Source: Streptomyces sp. CB01635 (GTDB taxonomy: Bacteria; Actinomycetota; Actinomycetes; Streptomycetales; Streptomycetaceae). Taken from it: a stretch of 64,000 nt of DNA. The notes beneath the pieces are model-generated. The model was not told where the DNA came from. It worked only from the letters and a program-made list of their open reading frames with translations, and ran no database searches. The stretch covers positions 16,719-80,718 of the forward strand of contig NZ_NNBL01000034.1 in the NCBI RefSeq assembly GCF_002803065.1, written 5' to 3'. The position numbers and the translations under genes are program-made. Positions 42,318-50,835 of the stretch are shown piece after piece. Within the stretch, counting starts at the first letter, position 1. Each line of letters opens with the position of its first letter.

Positions 42318-42971
42318 GTGAGACTGCGGACGTTGTCAAGACGAGGACTCGGCTGGGGTCTTCTGGCTGGGGCTGTGACCCTGCTGGTTGCGGGAACCCC
42401 GTCCATCCTGCGGTGGGCCGCGCCGAGGGGGATGGACTGGGGAGAGCTCAGCAGCATCAGCCAGGCCTATGGCGGCCTGGGGGTGTTGTTCTCAGGTGCA
42501 GCGTTGATTGGCATCGTGATTTCAATTCGGCAGCAAAACACTCAGGCCCGGATGGCTCTAGTCGAGGCTCAGAGAACTGCGCATCGAGAGACTTTGTTCG
42601 AGATCATCAGCAATCCAGAGCTCATACCGTGTACGGAGCCACTGAATATCGGCCAGACCGAAACTCGGTGGAAACAACTACTCTTCACCAACATGCATGT
42701 CGCCACGTTGCGAACAGATTACGTCCTAGGCCGCTTCAGCGACGACCACTTGCGAGTCGTGCTCGAGTTGCACTTCAGAGGAGAGATCGCTCGTCAGCAC
42801 TGGGAGATCAGTCGTTCTACTTGGATGGCTGTCGGGGCAGCGGAAGGAGGAGCGGATGCAAGGTTCGCCCGCCTCGTCGAGGCGGAGTACGCGCGTGCGG
42901 TGCAGAGCGGCTCGCCGGTGCCAGCGGACTCCTATGTCGCCCCCGAACCCGAGCCGAGTTCCGGTGCCTGA
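42318..42971 (+). CDS. DUF6082-family membrane protein
   Basis: 217 aa. N-terminal TM (GWGLLAGAVTLLVAGTPSIL), a second one (QAYGGLGVLFSGAALIGIVI), then a cytoplasmic helical domain with QQNTQARMALVEAQRTAHRE, LLFTNMHVATLRTDYVLGRF, RVVLELHFRGEIARQHWEIS. These are signatures of DUF6082, a family abundant in Streptomyces and of unknown function. GTG 42318 has GGTGGAG 5 nt upstream. Stand-alone gene. Confidence 0.8.
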   Translation: MRLRTLSRRGLGWGLLAGAVTLLVAGTPSILRWAAPRGMDWGELSSISQAYGGLGVLFSGAALIGIVISIRQQNTQARMALVEAQRTAHRETLFEIISNPELIPCTEPLNIGQTETRWKQLLFTNMHVATLRTDYVLGRFSDDHLRVVLELHFRGEIARQHWEISRSTWMAVGAAEGGADARFARLVEAEYARAVQSGSPVPADSYVAPEPEPSSGA

Positions 42972-43049
42972 TGCCTGACGCCTGATGCATGCAACCGAGC
43001 CGGCGCCCCGTCTCAGGTTTCGAAGTAGGCCACGGTGACGATGTTGGCG

Positions 43050-43110
43050 CACCGCCCGCCGGGCCGACGTGCTCTTCGCGGTGATCCGCGACGGCACTTT
43101 CTACGAACCG
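43050..43110 (+). pseudogene. Tail of an IS110-type transposase
   Basis: The frame reads RTARRADVLFAVIRDGTFYE, the usual C-terminal ending of IS110-like transposases in actinobacteria. Nothing upstream belongs to it, so only about 20 codons remain. Confidence 0.45.
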
Positions 43111-43203
43111 CAGCCGGCGTCAGAGACGTGGTGCTCTCCTTCTACGGACGCTGATCCACTCAGGCCGGAAGCTGGCGGCTCGGATCCTCCACCGCTCACA
43201 CGA

Positions 43204-43244
43204 CAGCGCCCCCCCGCTCCGCCGTCGCGGACCGGGGGGCGCTG
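43204..43244. terminator. Terminator after the DUF1524 gene
   Basis: 11-bp perfect stem CAGCGCCCCCC (43204-43214) / GGGGGGCGCTG (43234-43244), about 100 bp beyond the minus-strand stop at 43344. Confidence 0.7.
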
Positions 43245-43343
43245 TTGCCGAGGCCATGGATGCCGATCTGTCCGTAGTGGATCCGCCGGCCCGCACTATT
43301 CCCCCTTGCCCCTCCCAAATACAGGGTGGGCGTTGCGCTGAGG

Positions 43344-44027
43344 CTATCGCGCGAGGGTGACCTTAACTGGGGCGTTGGGGCACTGGGCCAAGTCGTCAGA
43401 CAGGGCGCTCTGTTCGGCCGGGTCGATGGCAAGCTGCCAGCGCACTTTGACGACGATCCAGTCTCGAAGGTAGTCGCAGTGGTCGCTTGCGGCGGGCGGC
43501 ATCCAGGTCGCGGGGTCTTGGTCGGCTTTGCTTCGGTTCGACTTTGCGGACACGGCGATGAGTGCGCGGTCGTCGCCGAGGTCGTTGGCGTAGGCCTGGC
43601 GTTCGGCCGCGGTCCAGCGTGAGGCGCCAGAGTCCCAGGCTTCAGCGAGCGGGACCCGGTGGTCTACGTCGAGGCCGCTTGCCCCGTCGATGTACTGGTC
43701 GTCGTACTCCGAGTACCAGCGTCCGCCGGTGAGCTTGCACTTGAGGCCCTGCTCGGGGGTCATGAATGCTTCGGCCTTGAGGACTTCGGCGCGGGTGTTG
43801 CAGCCGTCTTTGTCGGCGTCGATCCAGTGCTTGAAGCTGGTGCGCTGGTAGCCGGTGCGGTCTTCGTCCGCGATGGGCAGGGCTTTCAACGCGTACTGGA
43901 GGGGGGTGGTGATGACGTCGCCGGGACTACCGAAAGGCCCGGGCGCGGCCTGGGCTGTTGTGGCGGTGGGGATGGCGAGTACGGCGATGGCGCTGAACAG
44001 GGCAGCAGTGCGGGCGAAGGTGCGCAC
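43344..44027 (-). CDS. Secreted HNH/DUF1524-type nuclease
   Basis: 227 aa. Signal peptide ALFSAIAVLAIPTATTAQA, cleavage about residue 27. The HNH-like core reads LDVDHRVPLAEAWDSGA (catalytic DHRVPL), then DRALIAVSAKSNRSKAD (metal-binding N/H strand) and a final WQLAIDPAE helix. Cys residues (GCN, KCK, HCDY, QCPN) fit disulphides in a secreted protein. It should cut DNA or RNA outside the cell. GTG 44027 follows GAGGAG by 4 nt. Single gene. Confidence 0.88.
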   Translation of the reverse strand: MRTFARTAALFSAIAVLAIPTATTAQAAPGPFGSPGDVITTPLQYALKALPIADEDRTGYQRTSFKHWIDADKDGCNTRAEVLKAEAFMTPEQGLKCKLTGGRWYSEYDDQYIDGASGLDVDHRVPLAEAWDSGASRWTAAERQAYANDLGDDRALIAVSAKSNRSKADQDPATWMPPAASDHCDYLRDWIVVKVRWQLAIDPAEQSALSDDLAQCPNAPVKVTLAR

Positions 44028-44267
44028 GAGGCTCCTCGAAGATCAAGAACGGGTCAGGTTCTTCGTAGCGGGATGCCGCCCGGCGAGTCGACACCACGAC
44101 GGGCCGATTCACTCGCGAGTGGGGATAGTCAGCCCGTCATACGGCCGCGCGCGCCGCGCCAAGGTGCCCCGCGCCCCTACTGAGGTCTAGGCACGCGGGG
44201 CATCGCCATGAAGGGGTGGAGCACCAGAACTCAGCGGCATGAGCTGCTGGTTGTGCGCGCCGGTGGT

Positions 44268-44921
44268 TCAGGTGAGGTCGATGAGGGTGGGCGTCCGTTC
44301 GCTGTCGAGGTCGTACTCGGAGAACTCCCAAGATGCGATCTTGGCATCTCTTGGTAGGCGGTAGACCCAGAGCATCTCGTCCTTGAAGCCGGGTTGCAGT
44401 TGGGCGTTGCATTCGGGATTCCCGGCGACTTCGTAGAGGTCGTCGACGGTGTCGAACCGACGGCCCTGGTCGTCGATGAGTGCGTTATTGATGGGGAGGT
44501 CGCAGGTGAGGTCCATGCTGCTCTTTGCCTCATTGATGACGACGGTCTTCACAGTTACGAACTTGGCGTCGGCGCCTGCCTTCTTCTGTGCCCCGGCGAG
44601 TGTGATGGTGTTGCTCGTCGTCACCTTAGTGATCTTGACGACGGCTCCCCCGTTGCGGGCCTCGTCGCCGGTCTTGACGCCGGCTTCCTGCTCGGTTGGC
44701 TTCGCGTCCTGTTCAACTGCCGCGGTTTCCGTGACAGTGACGGTCGGGGTCGGCGCGGCTTCGTCGTCGCCGCGGCTGTTGGCGGTGATAACGCCGACCG
44801 TGACGATGGCGACAATAGCGATGGCGGCGCTGCCGATGATGTACGCGTTGGTGCGGTTCTTCTTCACCGGTGCCGTCGGCGGGTAGCTCGGCATCGGAGC
44901 CGGCGTGACGTCGTTTTCCAT
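44268..44921 (-). CDS. DUF4352-type membrane-anchored protein
   Basis: 217 aa. Pro-rich cytoplasmic N-terminus, one TM (AYIIGSAAIAIVAIVTVGVI), a Thr/Glu-rich linker, then the immunoglobulin-like DUF4352 domain: FVTVKTVVINEAKSSMDLTC, NNALIDDQGRRFDTVDD, IASWEFSEYDL. Such domains face the cell exterior and are of unknown function. GGGGGG is 3 nt upstream of the ATG. Confidence 0.78.
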   Translation of the reverse strand: MENDVTPAPMPSYPPTAPVKKNRTNAYIIGSAAIAIVAIVTVGVITANSRGDDEAAPTPTVTVTETAAVEQDAKPTEQEAGVKTGDEARNGGAVVKITKVTTSNTITLAGAQKKAGADAKFVTVKTVVINEAKSSMDLTCDLPINNALIDDQGRRFDTVDDLYEVAGNPECNAQLQPGFKDEMLWVYRLPRDAKIASWEFSEYDLDSERTPTLIDLT

Positions 44922-45121
44922 GGTCCCCCCAAGGTGTTGCTGTCGAGCTGTGATTGTGTCGCGTTCGGCGCCTCCTGTGGAGCTTGCGTGATGAAACTGT
45001 GTTTGGCATGTGCGCGATGCGGGCGTCGTTGAGCGGGGCCGGTTGCGATTTTGAGAGTGAACGCGGTCCTGGCGAGTGGACGTGGCCGTGACAGCGGGTT
45101 CTCGAGAACGTTGGCCTGATC

Positions 45122-45345
45122 ATGGAAGACATTGATGACCGGCTGTCGGAAGTGCTGGATCAGGGCGGCCCGCTGGTCCCGCTGATGACGTTCGCTGAGG
45201 CGCGGGTCGTCCGGTACGCACTGCATCTGCTCGGGCAGGGTGACGGGCCGGCGTCGCTGGCTGCCCGCGACATCGTGCGCCGCCTGGGCCGGCGCTTCGA
45301 AGCCCAGCACCCTGACAAAGCAACCCTGTTCGGAGATGAGATCCA
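45122..45345 (+). pseudogene. 5' part of an unknown gene cut by an IS3 fragment
   Basis: From ATG 45122: EDIDDRLSEVLDQGGPLVPL, MTFAEARVVRYALHLLGQGD, ASLAARDIVRRLGRRFEAQH. Helical, no family recognised. The frame then enters antisense IS3 sequence at about 45346, so the 3' end is lost. No clear ribosome-binding site. Confidence 0.4.
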
Positions 45346-45423
45346 TGGCTTGCCGGTCTCGGCCACGATCCGCACAGCCCTCTCACGGAACTCTGCGTCG
45401 AACTTCCGCCTCTTGCCCGCCAT
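45346..45423 (-). pseudogene. IS3-family OrfA N-terminal fragment
   Basis: Minus-strand frame from ATG 45423: AGKRRKFDAEFRERAVRIVA, ETGKP, the start of an IS3 OrfA HTH domain; only about 26 codons remain. Confidence 0.7.
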
Positions 45424-45432
45424 GACCCTGTA

Positions 45433-45507
45433 CCGGTCAACGCCTGTGGGAACACGATCAGCGTGATCGGGCTGCTCAACCCCGCCTTCGGCAACACCTG
45501 CGTCAAC
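45433..45507 (+). pseudogene. Chaplin C-terminal fragment
   Basis: Reads PVNACGNTISVIGLLNPAFG then NTCVN: the second half of a chaplin domain with both conserved Cys. Chaplins coat aerial hyphae in Streptomyces. Signal peptide and first half are missing; the fragment is joined directly to the IS3 piece, so it cannot be expressed as a chaplin. Confidence 0.75.
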
Positions 45508-45549
45508 GGATCCCACCACGGGGGCTCCTGGGAACTTGTCGCCCGTGAA

Positions 45550-45593
45550 CCGCTCCCACTCCGAGCCGGGGCCCTGGCTCGGAGTGGGAGCGG
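45550..45593. terminator. Terminator of the former chaplin gene
   Basis: 18-bp perfect stem CCGCTCCCACTCCGAGCC (45550-45567) / GGCTCGGAGTGGGAGCGG (45576-45593), 8-nt loop. Confidence 0.85.
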
Positions 45594-45692
45594 AACTCCT
45601 GCGGGACGCCTACCGGCGCACTCTCCCTGACCGCGCTCGGAGCCGCCTCGCGAGGAGGCCCGGGGACCGTCCATCACTGCCTGGAAGGACCG

Positions 45693-45930
45693 ATGACCAC
45701 CGCCTTGCCCTCACGCGCCTGGACCATCACGATCAGCAGTCCAGCTGGGCGTCCCGTACTGACGTGCAGCGCCTGCCCCCTGCCCGCAGCAGCGGCAGGT
45801 GTTGCCACGTTCCCGGAGATTCGCCGTCACCTCACACGGCACCTCTCGGAGTCTCAGTTGCCGCCCCACCTGCGCACCTGTCAAGGCCGCGAAAGGTCCT
45901 GCACGTTGCACCGGCGTCAGGGACCCTGCG
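45693..45930 (+). pseudogene. Cys/His-rich small protein, 3' truncated
   Basis: From ATG 45693 (GGAAGG upstream): TTALPSRAWTITISSPAGRP, LTCSACPLPAAAAG, FPEIRRHLTRHLSESQLPPH, LRTCQGRERSCTLHRRQGPC. Reminds me of short zinc-binding-like proteins on actinobacterial mobile elements. The C-terminus beyond about 45930 is unrelated sequence running into the resolvase scar. Confidence 0.4.
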
Positions 45931-46034
45931 CTGACGGCCATCACCCGTACGGTCACCGTTTGTTCGGCGACGAGCGCCTCAAGCGCAGCGTTTTCGCAGG
46001 TTACGCAAGGGAGTTGAAGGAGCCTCGGCGCAGA

Positions 46035-46265
46035 GCAACGGAGCCCGAGAGACGCCGAGGAGCTTTGCGATCGAAGTGACGGTGTTCTCCAGGCGGGCGA
46101 GCAGGTCGCGGGCGTGACGTACCTGTTCCTCCGTCATCGCCGGCGGGCGGCCGAGTCGGGCGCCGCGGGCGCGGGCGGCGTCCAGGCCCTCGTTGGTGCC
46201 CTGCACGATGAGTTCGCGGATGAACTCCGCGAGCGCCGCGAACACGTGGGCGTTCACGATCCGGT
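46035..46265 (-). pseudogene. Serine recombinase (resolvase/invertase) C-terminal remnant
   Basis: Reads HVFAALAEFIRELIVQGTNE, GLDAARARGARLGRPPAMTE, then the HTH ENTVTSIAKLLGVSR. This is the E-helix and DNA-binding domain of Tn3-type resolvases. The catalytic N-terminal domain with the Ser nucleophile is missing and the last residues after GVSR diverge. Confidence 0.8.
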
Positions 46266-46357
46266 GAGTCCTGTGCGAGGGGAGCGGCAGCTGGCGGCGC
46301 GATGCGCGCTCTGTGGTTCGGTGCGTGAGTTGCGAGTTCCGGGCGGGTGGGGAGGAG

Positions 46358-46942
46358 TCAGCGGACGTGCTGCATGCGGTGTGTTCGGTTGCTGAGTCGT
46401 ACGCGGGCCTCGACGGTGTACGGGGCGGTGGCGTGCTCCAGTTCCGCGGTGACAGCGGTGAGTGCGTCGAGGACCGCTTCGGGGGCGGTGTCAGGGGCGA
46501 GCCAGGTGTGGATCCGCAAGTGCAGGCGTCGGCGCCGGGTATGGATGCGGACGCGGCAGCGGGCGACGCCGTCGATGGCGGTGGCACGCTCGCTCACGGC
46601 GCACTCCAGCGCGTGGGTCCGCAGCGTGCCGCCCGGCGCCGCCAGCGGCAGTCGGGAGCGGTTGCGGACGTGGAGCTGGCTGAGCAGCCACAGCGTCAGG
46701 AGCAGAGTGGCCGACACGCCGACCGCGGGGACAACGGGCGTCCACCAGTCGTGGCTGCGCAAGGTGGCCAGGCCGTCGCGGTCCAGCAGCACACTGCCGG
46801 CGGACGGGACGGGCCATCCGCCGGGCAGGTGCGCGGCGAGGGACGTACGGGCAGTGGCCAACCAGAGGCCGCCGAGGGCCAGCGCCATTCCCGTGACGGC
46901 CAGAACGGTGCGGTTGGCGGTACTGCGCGGCTCCCGCATCAT
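46358..46942 (-). CDS. AmaP-like membrane protein of the Asp23 locus
   Basis: 194 aa. Two TM segments (RTVLAVTGMALALGGLWLA; PAVGVSATLLLTLWLLSQLH) and a cytoplasmic C-terminal domain of the alkaline-shock membrane-anchor type (GGTLRTHALECAVSERATAI, YTVEARVRLSNR). It would tether Asp23-like proteins to the membrane. The start overlaps the stop of the upstream gene (ATGATG at 46942-46937). Confidence 0.75.
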   Translation of the reverse strand: MMREPRSTANRTVLAVTGMALALGGLWLATARTSLAAHLPGGWPVPSAGSVLLDRDGLATLRSHDWWTPVVPAVGVSATLLLTLWLLSQLHVRNRSRLPLAAPGGTLRTHALECAVSERATAIDGVARCRVRIHTRRRRLHLRIHTWLAPDTAPEAVLDALTAVTAELEHATAPYTVEARVRLSNRTHRMQHVR

Positions 46943-47943
46943 CGCTCACCTCCCGCGGTGACCTCGCCGGTGAGCTGCAGGTCGGCCGGGGTCTCGGAGA
47001 TCGGGGTCCCGGAGATGGGTGTCTCGGAGGCCGGGGTCCCGGAGGCCGGAGGCTGCCACGTGGGCTCCGGGGTGACCGTCAGCTTCAGTCGCGGGGTGCG
47101 GCCCAGCCCGCATGCCGCCAGCGCCTGACGCGCGATGGCGGTCGCCTGCTCACGGGCCTGATCACGGTCGCCGAAGGCGAGGCGGGCCCGGACCCGCACG
47201 CGTCGCCGGCGCGCCCGTACGTCGACCGCACCCATGCCGGGCACGTCCCCGACCGCGTCCCGGACAAAGGTGGCCACCGTCGCACGGTCGACCGCGGCGT
47301 TCCACTCGCGCGAGGTCACGGACAGGGGCATCTGCTGACGGCGTCCGGGCGTCAGCGCGAGCACGATCAGCCACACGCCTAGCAGAGCGACGACAGCACC
47401 CGCGACGACGACGGACGTGTCCCCGGGCCCGTGGCCGGCGAGCCAGGACACCACACTCATCCGCCACGCCGCGGCGCCCTGGCCCGTCGCATGCACCCGG
47501 ATCACATCGGCGGTGACGGCGGCGCAGGCCGCGGCGACGGGCAGGATCACGACGGTCATCGGGACCCTCCGCTGCGACCACCAGCGCCGCGGGGGACGAC
47601 GTGCGTCCGGCATCTCCTCTGCCTGCGCCACCGGGGGAGTCCGCGCCGAGGACAGGGCAAGCCGCGTGACGGTCAGACGCGCCGCACGGATGTCCAGACC
47701 GGTCAGTTCGCCGGTCCGGGCCGCCACATGCCGCTGCACCCTGCGGGCGGTGTCGGACAGCGCCGCCGGATAGGGCAGGGCGACGCGCAGCGCGACGGCG
47801 GCGCGGCGCCCGTGGACGGCCACCGAGGTCCTGCCGGTCCCGGAGGCAGGGACCGGCAGGGCCTCCTCGGCCGCCCGTTCGGCGATTCTGCGGACCGCCT
47901 TGTCGGCGATGTCCGTCGTGCCCCGCTGGGCCGGGCCGGTCAT
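46939..47943 (-). CDS. Asp23/Gls24-type protein fused to a DUF6286-like membrane region
   Basis: 334 aa. Residues 1-105 are an Asp23/Gls24 envelope-stress domain (DIADKAVRRIAERAAEEALP, ALRVALPYPAALSDTARRVQ, LDIRAARLTVTRL). Two TM segments follow (MTVVILPVAAACAAVTADVI; VVVAGAVVALLGVWLIVLAL), then a second alpha/beta domain (MPLSVTSREWNAAVDRATVA, VDVRARRRRVRVRARLAFGD). The C-terminus has a short repeat (SGTPASETPISGTPISETP). Located in the membrane; role in envelope stress by family. Its start overlaps the end of a truncated upstream frame. Confidence 0.78.
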   Translation of the reverse strand: MTGPAQRGTTDIADKAVRRIAERAAEEALPVPASGTGRTSVAVHGRRAAVALRVALPYPAALSDTARRVQRHVAARTGELTGLDIRAARLTVTRLALSSARTPPVAQAEEMPDARRPPRRWWSQRRVPMTVVILPVAAACAAVTADVIRVHATGQGAAAWRMSVVSWLAGHGPGDTSVVVAGAVVALLGVWLIVLALTPGRRQQMPLSVTSREWNAAVDRATVATFVRDAVGDVPGMGAVDVRARRRRVRVRARLAFGDRDQAREQATAIARQALAACGLGRTPRLKLTVTPEPTWQPPASGTPASETPISGTPISETPADLQLTGEVTAGGER

Positions 47944-48041
47944 CGCCGGCTCCGTACGAAGTTCTCCCGCAGGTCGTCCACCTGGCCGCCGCCCTCCAGC
48001 CAGGCTCCCGCCCCGTAGCCGGCCCCGCCGAGGGCGGCCTA
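47940..48041 (-). pseudogene. Truncated third member of the Asp23 operon (3' end only)
   Basis: Reads AALGGAGYGAGAWLEGGGQV, DDLRENFVRSRR, stop overlapping the next ATG (ATGA), a normal operon junction. Upstream of 48041 the sequence is unrelated and AT-richer, so a rearrangement removed the start of this gene and the operon promoter. Confidence 0.55.
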
Positions 48042-48402
48042 TCGAAGGATTGCGCGCTAATTATTCATACTTGCCTGTTACGTACGGAAGGGGGCTCTGG
48101 TGCGAGGCGGGTGGGTGGTGCGGTGGGGGTGTGGGGGAAGGAAACCGCTTCACCCGTGATGATCAGAGGATGGATGCAGTCGCCCGTGAACTGTTCCTGC
48201 GGCCTGCAGAGTTGGTTGCCTGCTGCAGGCGACTGTCACAGAAATATCCGGATACTGCGACACGAACCGGCGCAACTCGTACCAGGTCGGTCGGGTGGTC
48301 AGTCTGTGGGTCCTCGGCATCAGCCGGGATCCGCAAACCGCCCGCTCCCGGCCCTCCACGCTGGTCCGGGGGCGGGCTCGTACTCCAAGGGGAGCACTGT
48401 TG
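48042..48402. other. Spacer before the lamin-tail gene
   Basis: No supported gene. AT-richer around 48050-48080, where a promoter for the + strand gene could lie; it is also the breakpoint of the Asp23 operon. Confidence 0.35.
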
Positions 48403-49515
48403 ATGTCTTCTCGTTCGATCCGTCGCATGGCCGCCGCGTCTCTCGCGTCCGGCGTCGCTCTCGGCGCGGCCGCGCTTCCGGCCTCCGCCCAGTCCAGCCC
48501 CCACCACGCTGCCGCATACCGGTCGGGTGTGGTGATCAGCGGCGTGCAGTACGACTCGCCGGGCTTCGACGACCGCTCCAACTACTCCCTGAACCGGGAA
48601 TGGATCGACGTCACCAACACCTCCCGTCACAGTGTGAACCTGGACGGCTGGAGGCTGTCGGACGAGGACGGCCACACCTACACCTTCGAACACTTCCGCC
48701 TGGGCGGCCGCTCGACCGTCCGTGTCCACACCGGTATCGGCCGCGACACCTACCGCGACGTCTACCAAGACCGCCGCAACTACGTGTGGGACAACCGCTC
48801 TGACACCGCCACGCTGCGCAACGACGACGGCCGGTTCGTCGACGAGGTCTCCTGGGGCGGCCGTCACTACCGTGACCGTGACGGCTGGCGCTGGGGCACC
48901 TTCGGCGGCCACCACCGTAACCGTGACGGCTGGCGCTGGGGTGACCTCGGCGGCCACCCCCGTGACGCAGGGCACCACGGCGGCGTCGGGGGAGTGCACC
49001 CGGGCCAGCACGGTCCGGGCGGCCACCAGGGCCAGCACGGCGGTCAGGGCGGTCAGGGGCAGAACGGTCCGGGCGGCCACCAGGGTCATGGCGGTCAGAA
49101 CGGCCAAGGCGGCCAGGGCGGTCAGGGGCAGAACGGTCCGGGCGGCCACCAGGGTCAGGGCGGTCAGAACGGCCAGGGTGGCAGCCAGGGTCAGGGCGGC
49201 CAGAACGGCCAGGGTGGCAGCCAGGGTCAGGGCGGCCAGAACGGCCAAGGCGGCCAGGGGCAGAACGGTCCGGGCGGCCACCAGGGTCAGGGCGGTCAGA
49301 ACGGCCAGGGTGGCAGCCAGGGTCAGGGCGGCCAGAACGGCCAAGGCGGCCAGGGGCAGAACGGTCCGGGCGGCCACCAGGGTCAGGGCGGTCAGACCGG
49401 CCAGGGCCACGCTGGTCAGGGCGGTCAGGGCGGTCAGGGCGGTCAGGGCGGTCAGGGCGGTCAGGGCGGTCAGGGTGGCGGTCAGGATCAGGCTGGACAG
49501 GGCGGCCGCCACTGA
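48403..49515 (+). CDS. Secreted lamin-tail-domain protein with long Gly/Gln-rich repeat
   Basis: 370 aa. Signal peptide (RRMAAASLASGVALGAAALP, cleavage after ASA near residue 27). Residues 40-140 are a lamin-tail (LTD) domain: SGVVISGVQYDSPGFD, REWIDVTNTSRHSVNLDGWR, LRNDDGRFVDEVSW. After two RDRDGWRWG/NRDGWRWG repeats, residues 200-370 consist of GQNGQGG, GPGGHQG and GSQGQGG units, collagen-like in Gly content but without the strict Gly-X-Y pattern. Likely an extracellular, hydrated structural or adhesive protein. ATG 48403 has GGGGAG 8 nt upstream; TTG 48400 is an alternative. Confidence 0.82.
   Translation: MSSRSIRRMAAASLASGVALGAAALPASAQSSPHHAAAYRSGVVISGVQYDSPGFDDRSNYSLNREWIDVTNTSRHSVNLDGWRLSDEDGHTYTFEHFRLGGRSTVRVHTGIGRDTYRDVYQDRRNYVWDNRSDTATLRNDDGRFVDEVSWGGRHYRDRDGWRWGTFGGHHRNRDGWRWGDLGGHPRDAGHHGGVGGVHPGQHGPGGHQGQHGGQGGQGQNGPGGHQGHGGQNGQGGQGGQGQNGPGGHQGQGGQNGQGGSQGQGGQNGQGGSQGQGGQNGQGGQGQNGPGGHQGQGGQNGQGGSQGQGGQNGQGGQGQNGPGGHQGQGGQTGQGHAGQGGQGGQGGQGGQGGQGGQGGGQDQAGQGGRH
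49003..49490 (+). repeat. Coding tandem repeats in the lamin-tail gene
   Basis: Units of 9-24 bp built on GGTCAGGGC / GGCCAGAACGGC, with a larger repeated block of about 108 bp (GGCCAAGGCGGCCAGGGGCA onward at 49247 and 49343) and eight GGTCAGGGC-type units at the end. All lengths are multiples of three, so copy-number changes keep the frame. Confidence 0.9.
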
Positions 49516-49564
49516 CCTCGCGTCCGGGGTGACCGTGAAGCAGACGCCGGCCGAGTATTGCTTG

Positions 49565-49601
49565 GCGGCGCGCAGCGGCCGATTTGGCCTCTGCGCGCCG
49601 C
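49565..49601 (+). terminator. Terminator after the lamin-tail gene
   Basis: 11-bp perfect stem GCGGCGCGCAG (49565-49575) / CTGCGCGCCGC (49591-49601), 50 bp after the stop. Confidence 0.85.
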
Positions 49602-50205
49602 TCCGCGTGATCGGGGTCCGAACGCGCAGGAACAGCGTTCCGTGAGTGGTCCCGCGTTCCGCCGCATGCGTGCGAGACCACCGCCTTGAGGATGGCTCTC
49701 CTCGTGGTTTCGGGTGTCTGCGCACTGTTCACCCTGCCGCTGTCCTCATCTATCTCCCCGTACTGGCCTTCCTGCGCCGAACCGCCGGCTGGTCCTTAAA
49801 ATTCGGGCCGCAAGGCATCGACACATCGACACGGTCAGCGCCGCCAGCAGGCATTGCGGTGGAGCGACCTGGACAAGGTCTCGATTGCGGAGATTGATGG
49901 GAGGGCGAAGTTATTTCAGCGCGAAGATTCACCTGCATCGGTATACGGGGATCCATGTCAGGCTGGTGAAGGGTGCAAAGCGTCCGCACTCTCGTCCAGC
50001 GGGGTGGCCCACGTTGTACCCGGGGAGCATCGTCGCTCGTCAAGGCAAGATGGTCCCGGTCTGTGTTCTCGGGCCGATGACGGACCAGCAGAGAGCCGAC
50101 CTGGAAGACGCCCTGTCAGCCTGTCGCCGAGCATGGAGCGCACGGGTGGCGCGCGGTTACCCGCAAAGCTGTCGAAGCGTGTGGAAGGCAGGCGGCCACG
50201 GGCTG
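49602..50205. other. Region without a recognisable gene
   Basis: An open frame from 49897 to 50256 (+) contains a coding-like stretch (IHVRLVKGAKRPHSRPAGWP, MTDQQRADLEDALSACRRAW) but has no ribosome site, no known family, and overlaps the next gene antisense; a decayed gene is possible. Confidence 0.3.
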
Positions 50206-50835
50206 TCAGATGACGGGAGCCGGGGCCTTCTCGGTCGGGGCCTGCACGGTAACTGACGTGTAGAGGACCGAGGCGCCCTGCTTCGAGCGATGGGCCTGGC
50301 TCTTGGCGACAAGATTTTCGAGCGTGGTGCGCACGACGGTCGGCTTGATGGTGCGCCGAGGGTGGGCCTCAGCCAGTGTCGAGGCGACTTCCGCCGCGGA
50401 ACGGGGTTCTTTCTGCTGGTCGAGGTGAGTGCGGATGAGCGCGATCAGCGTGGGCTGCGCCGATGAGGTAGCCGCCTTCGACTCGGCGCCCTGGGTCTTG
50501 TCCTTCTTGGCCTGCACGGTGGTCTTTTTCGTGCGGGGGGCCTTGGCTGCATTCTTGGACGGGGCACGCCGGGTGGTGGTCTTGCCGGATGCCTGCTGGG
50601 GCAGAGGCGTCGAAGGCTTCGGAGTTGTCGGGGCGGATGCCGGTCGGTTGCCGAGCGTCTTCTGGATGCTGTGCAGCACATTCTGGTCGTCTTGCAGGAT
50701 GCGCAACTGCGCCTGCAGGGCGGAGTGTTCCGCGCTGATACGTTCCTGTTCCTTGGCGTTGAGATCGAGGTCCTGTGCGACTTGAGTGGCGTACTGAGAT
50801 GTCACGCTGGTGACGGTGACGGGATTGTCAGTCAT
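50206..50835 (-). CDS. Coiled-coil / Lys-Ala-rich linker / winged-helix-like protein
   Basis: 209 aa. N-terminal coiled coil (DLDLNAKEQERISAEHSALQ, AQLRILQDDQNVLHSIQ), a long basic Ala/Pro/Thr/Lys linker (TTTRRAPSKNAAKAPRTKKT, reminiscent of histone H1 tails), and a C-terminal helical part with a winged-helix look (LIALIRTHLDQQKEPRSAAE, RRTIKPTVVRTTLENLVAKS). A DNA-binding regulator or nucleoid-like protein is plausible; I do not recognise the family by name. AGAGG lies 8 nt before the ATG. Single gene. Confidence 0.7.
   Translation of the reverse strand: MTDNPVTVTSVTSQYATQVAQDLDLNAKEQERISAEHSALQAQLRILQDDQNVLHSIQKTLGNRPASAPTTPKPSTPLPQQASGKTTTRRAPSKNAAKAPRTKKTTVQAKKDKTQGAESKAATSSAQPTLIALIRTHLDQQKEPRSAAEVASTLAEAHPRRTIKPTVVRTTLENLVAKSQAHRSKQGASVLYTSVTVQAPTEKAPAPVI

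Noticed and set aside
48163..49732. Long antisense frames rich in Leu-Thr-Ala or Arg-Pro-Asp
   Set aside because: Products of the Gly/Gln repeat read on the other strand; no start site or family.
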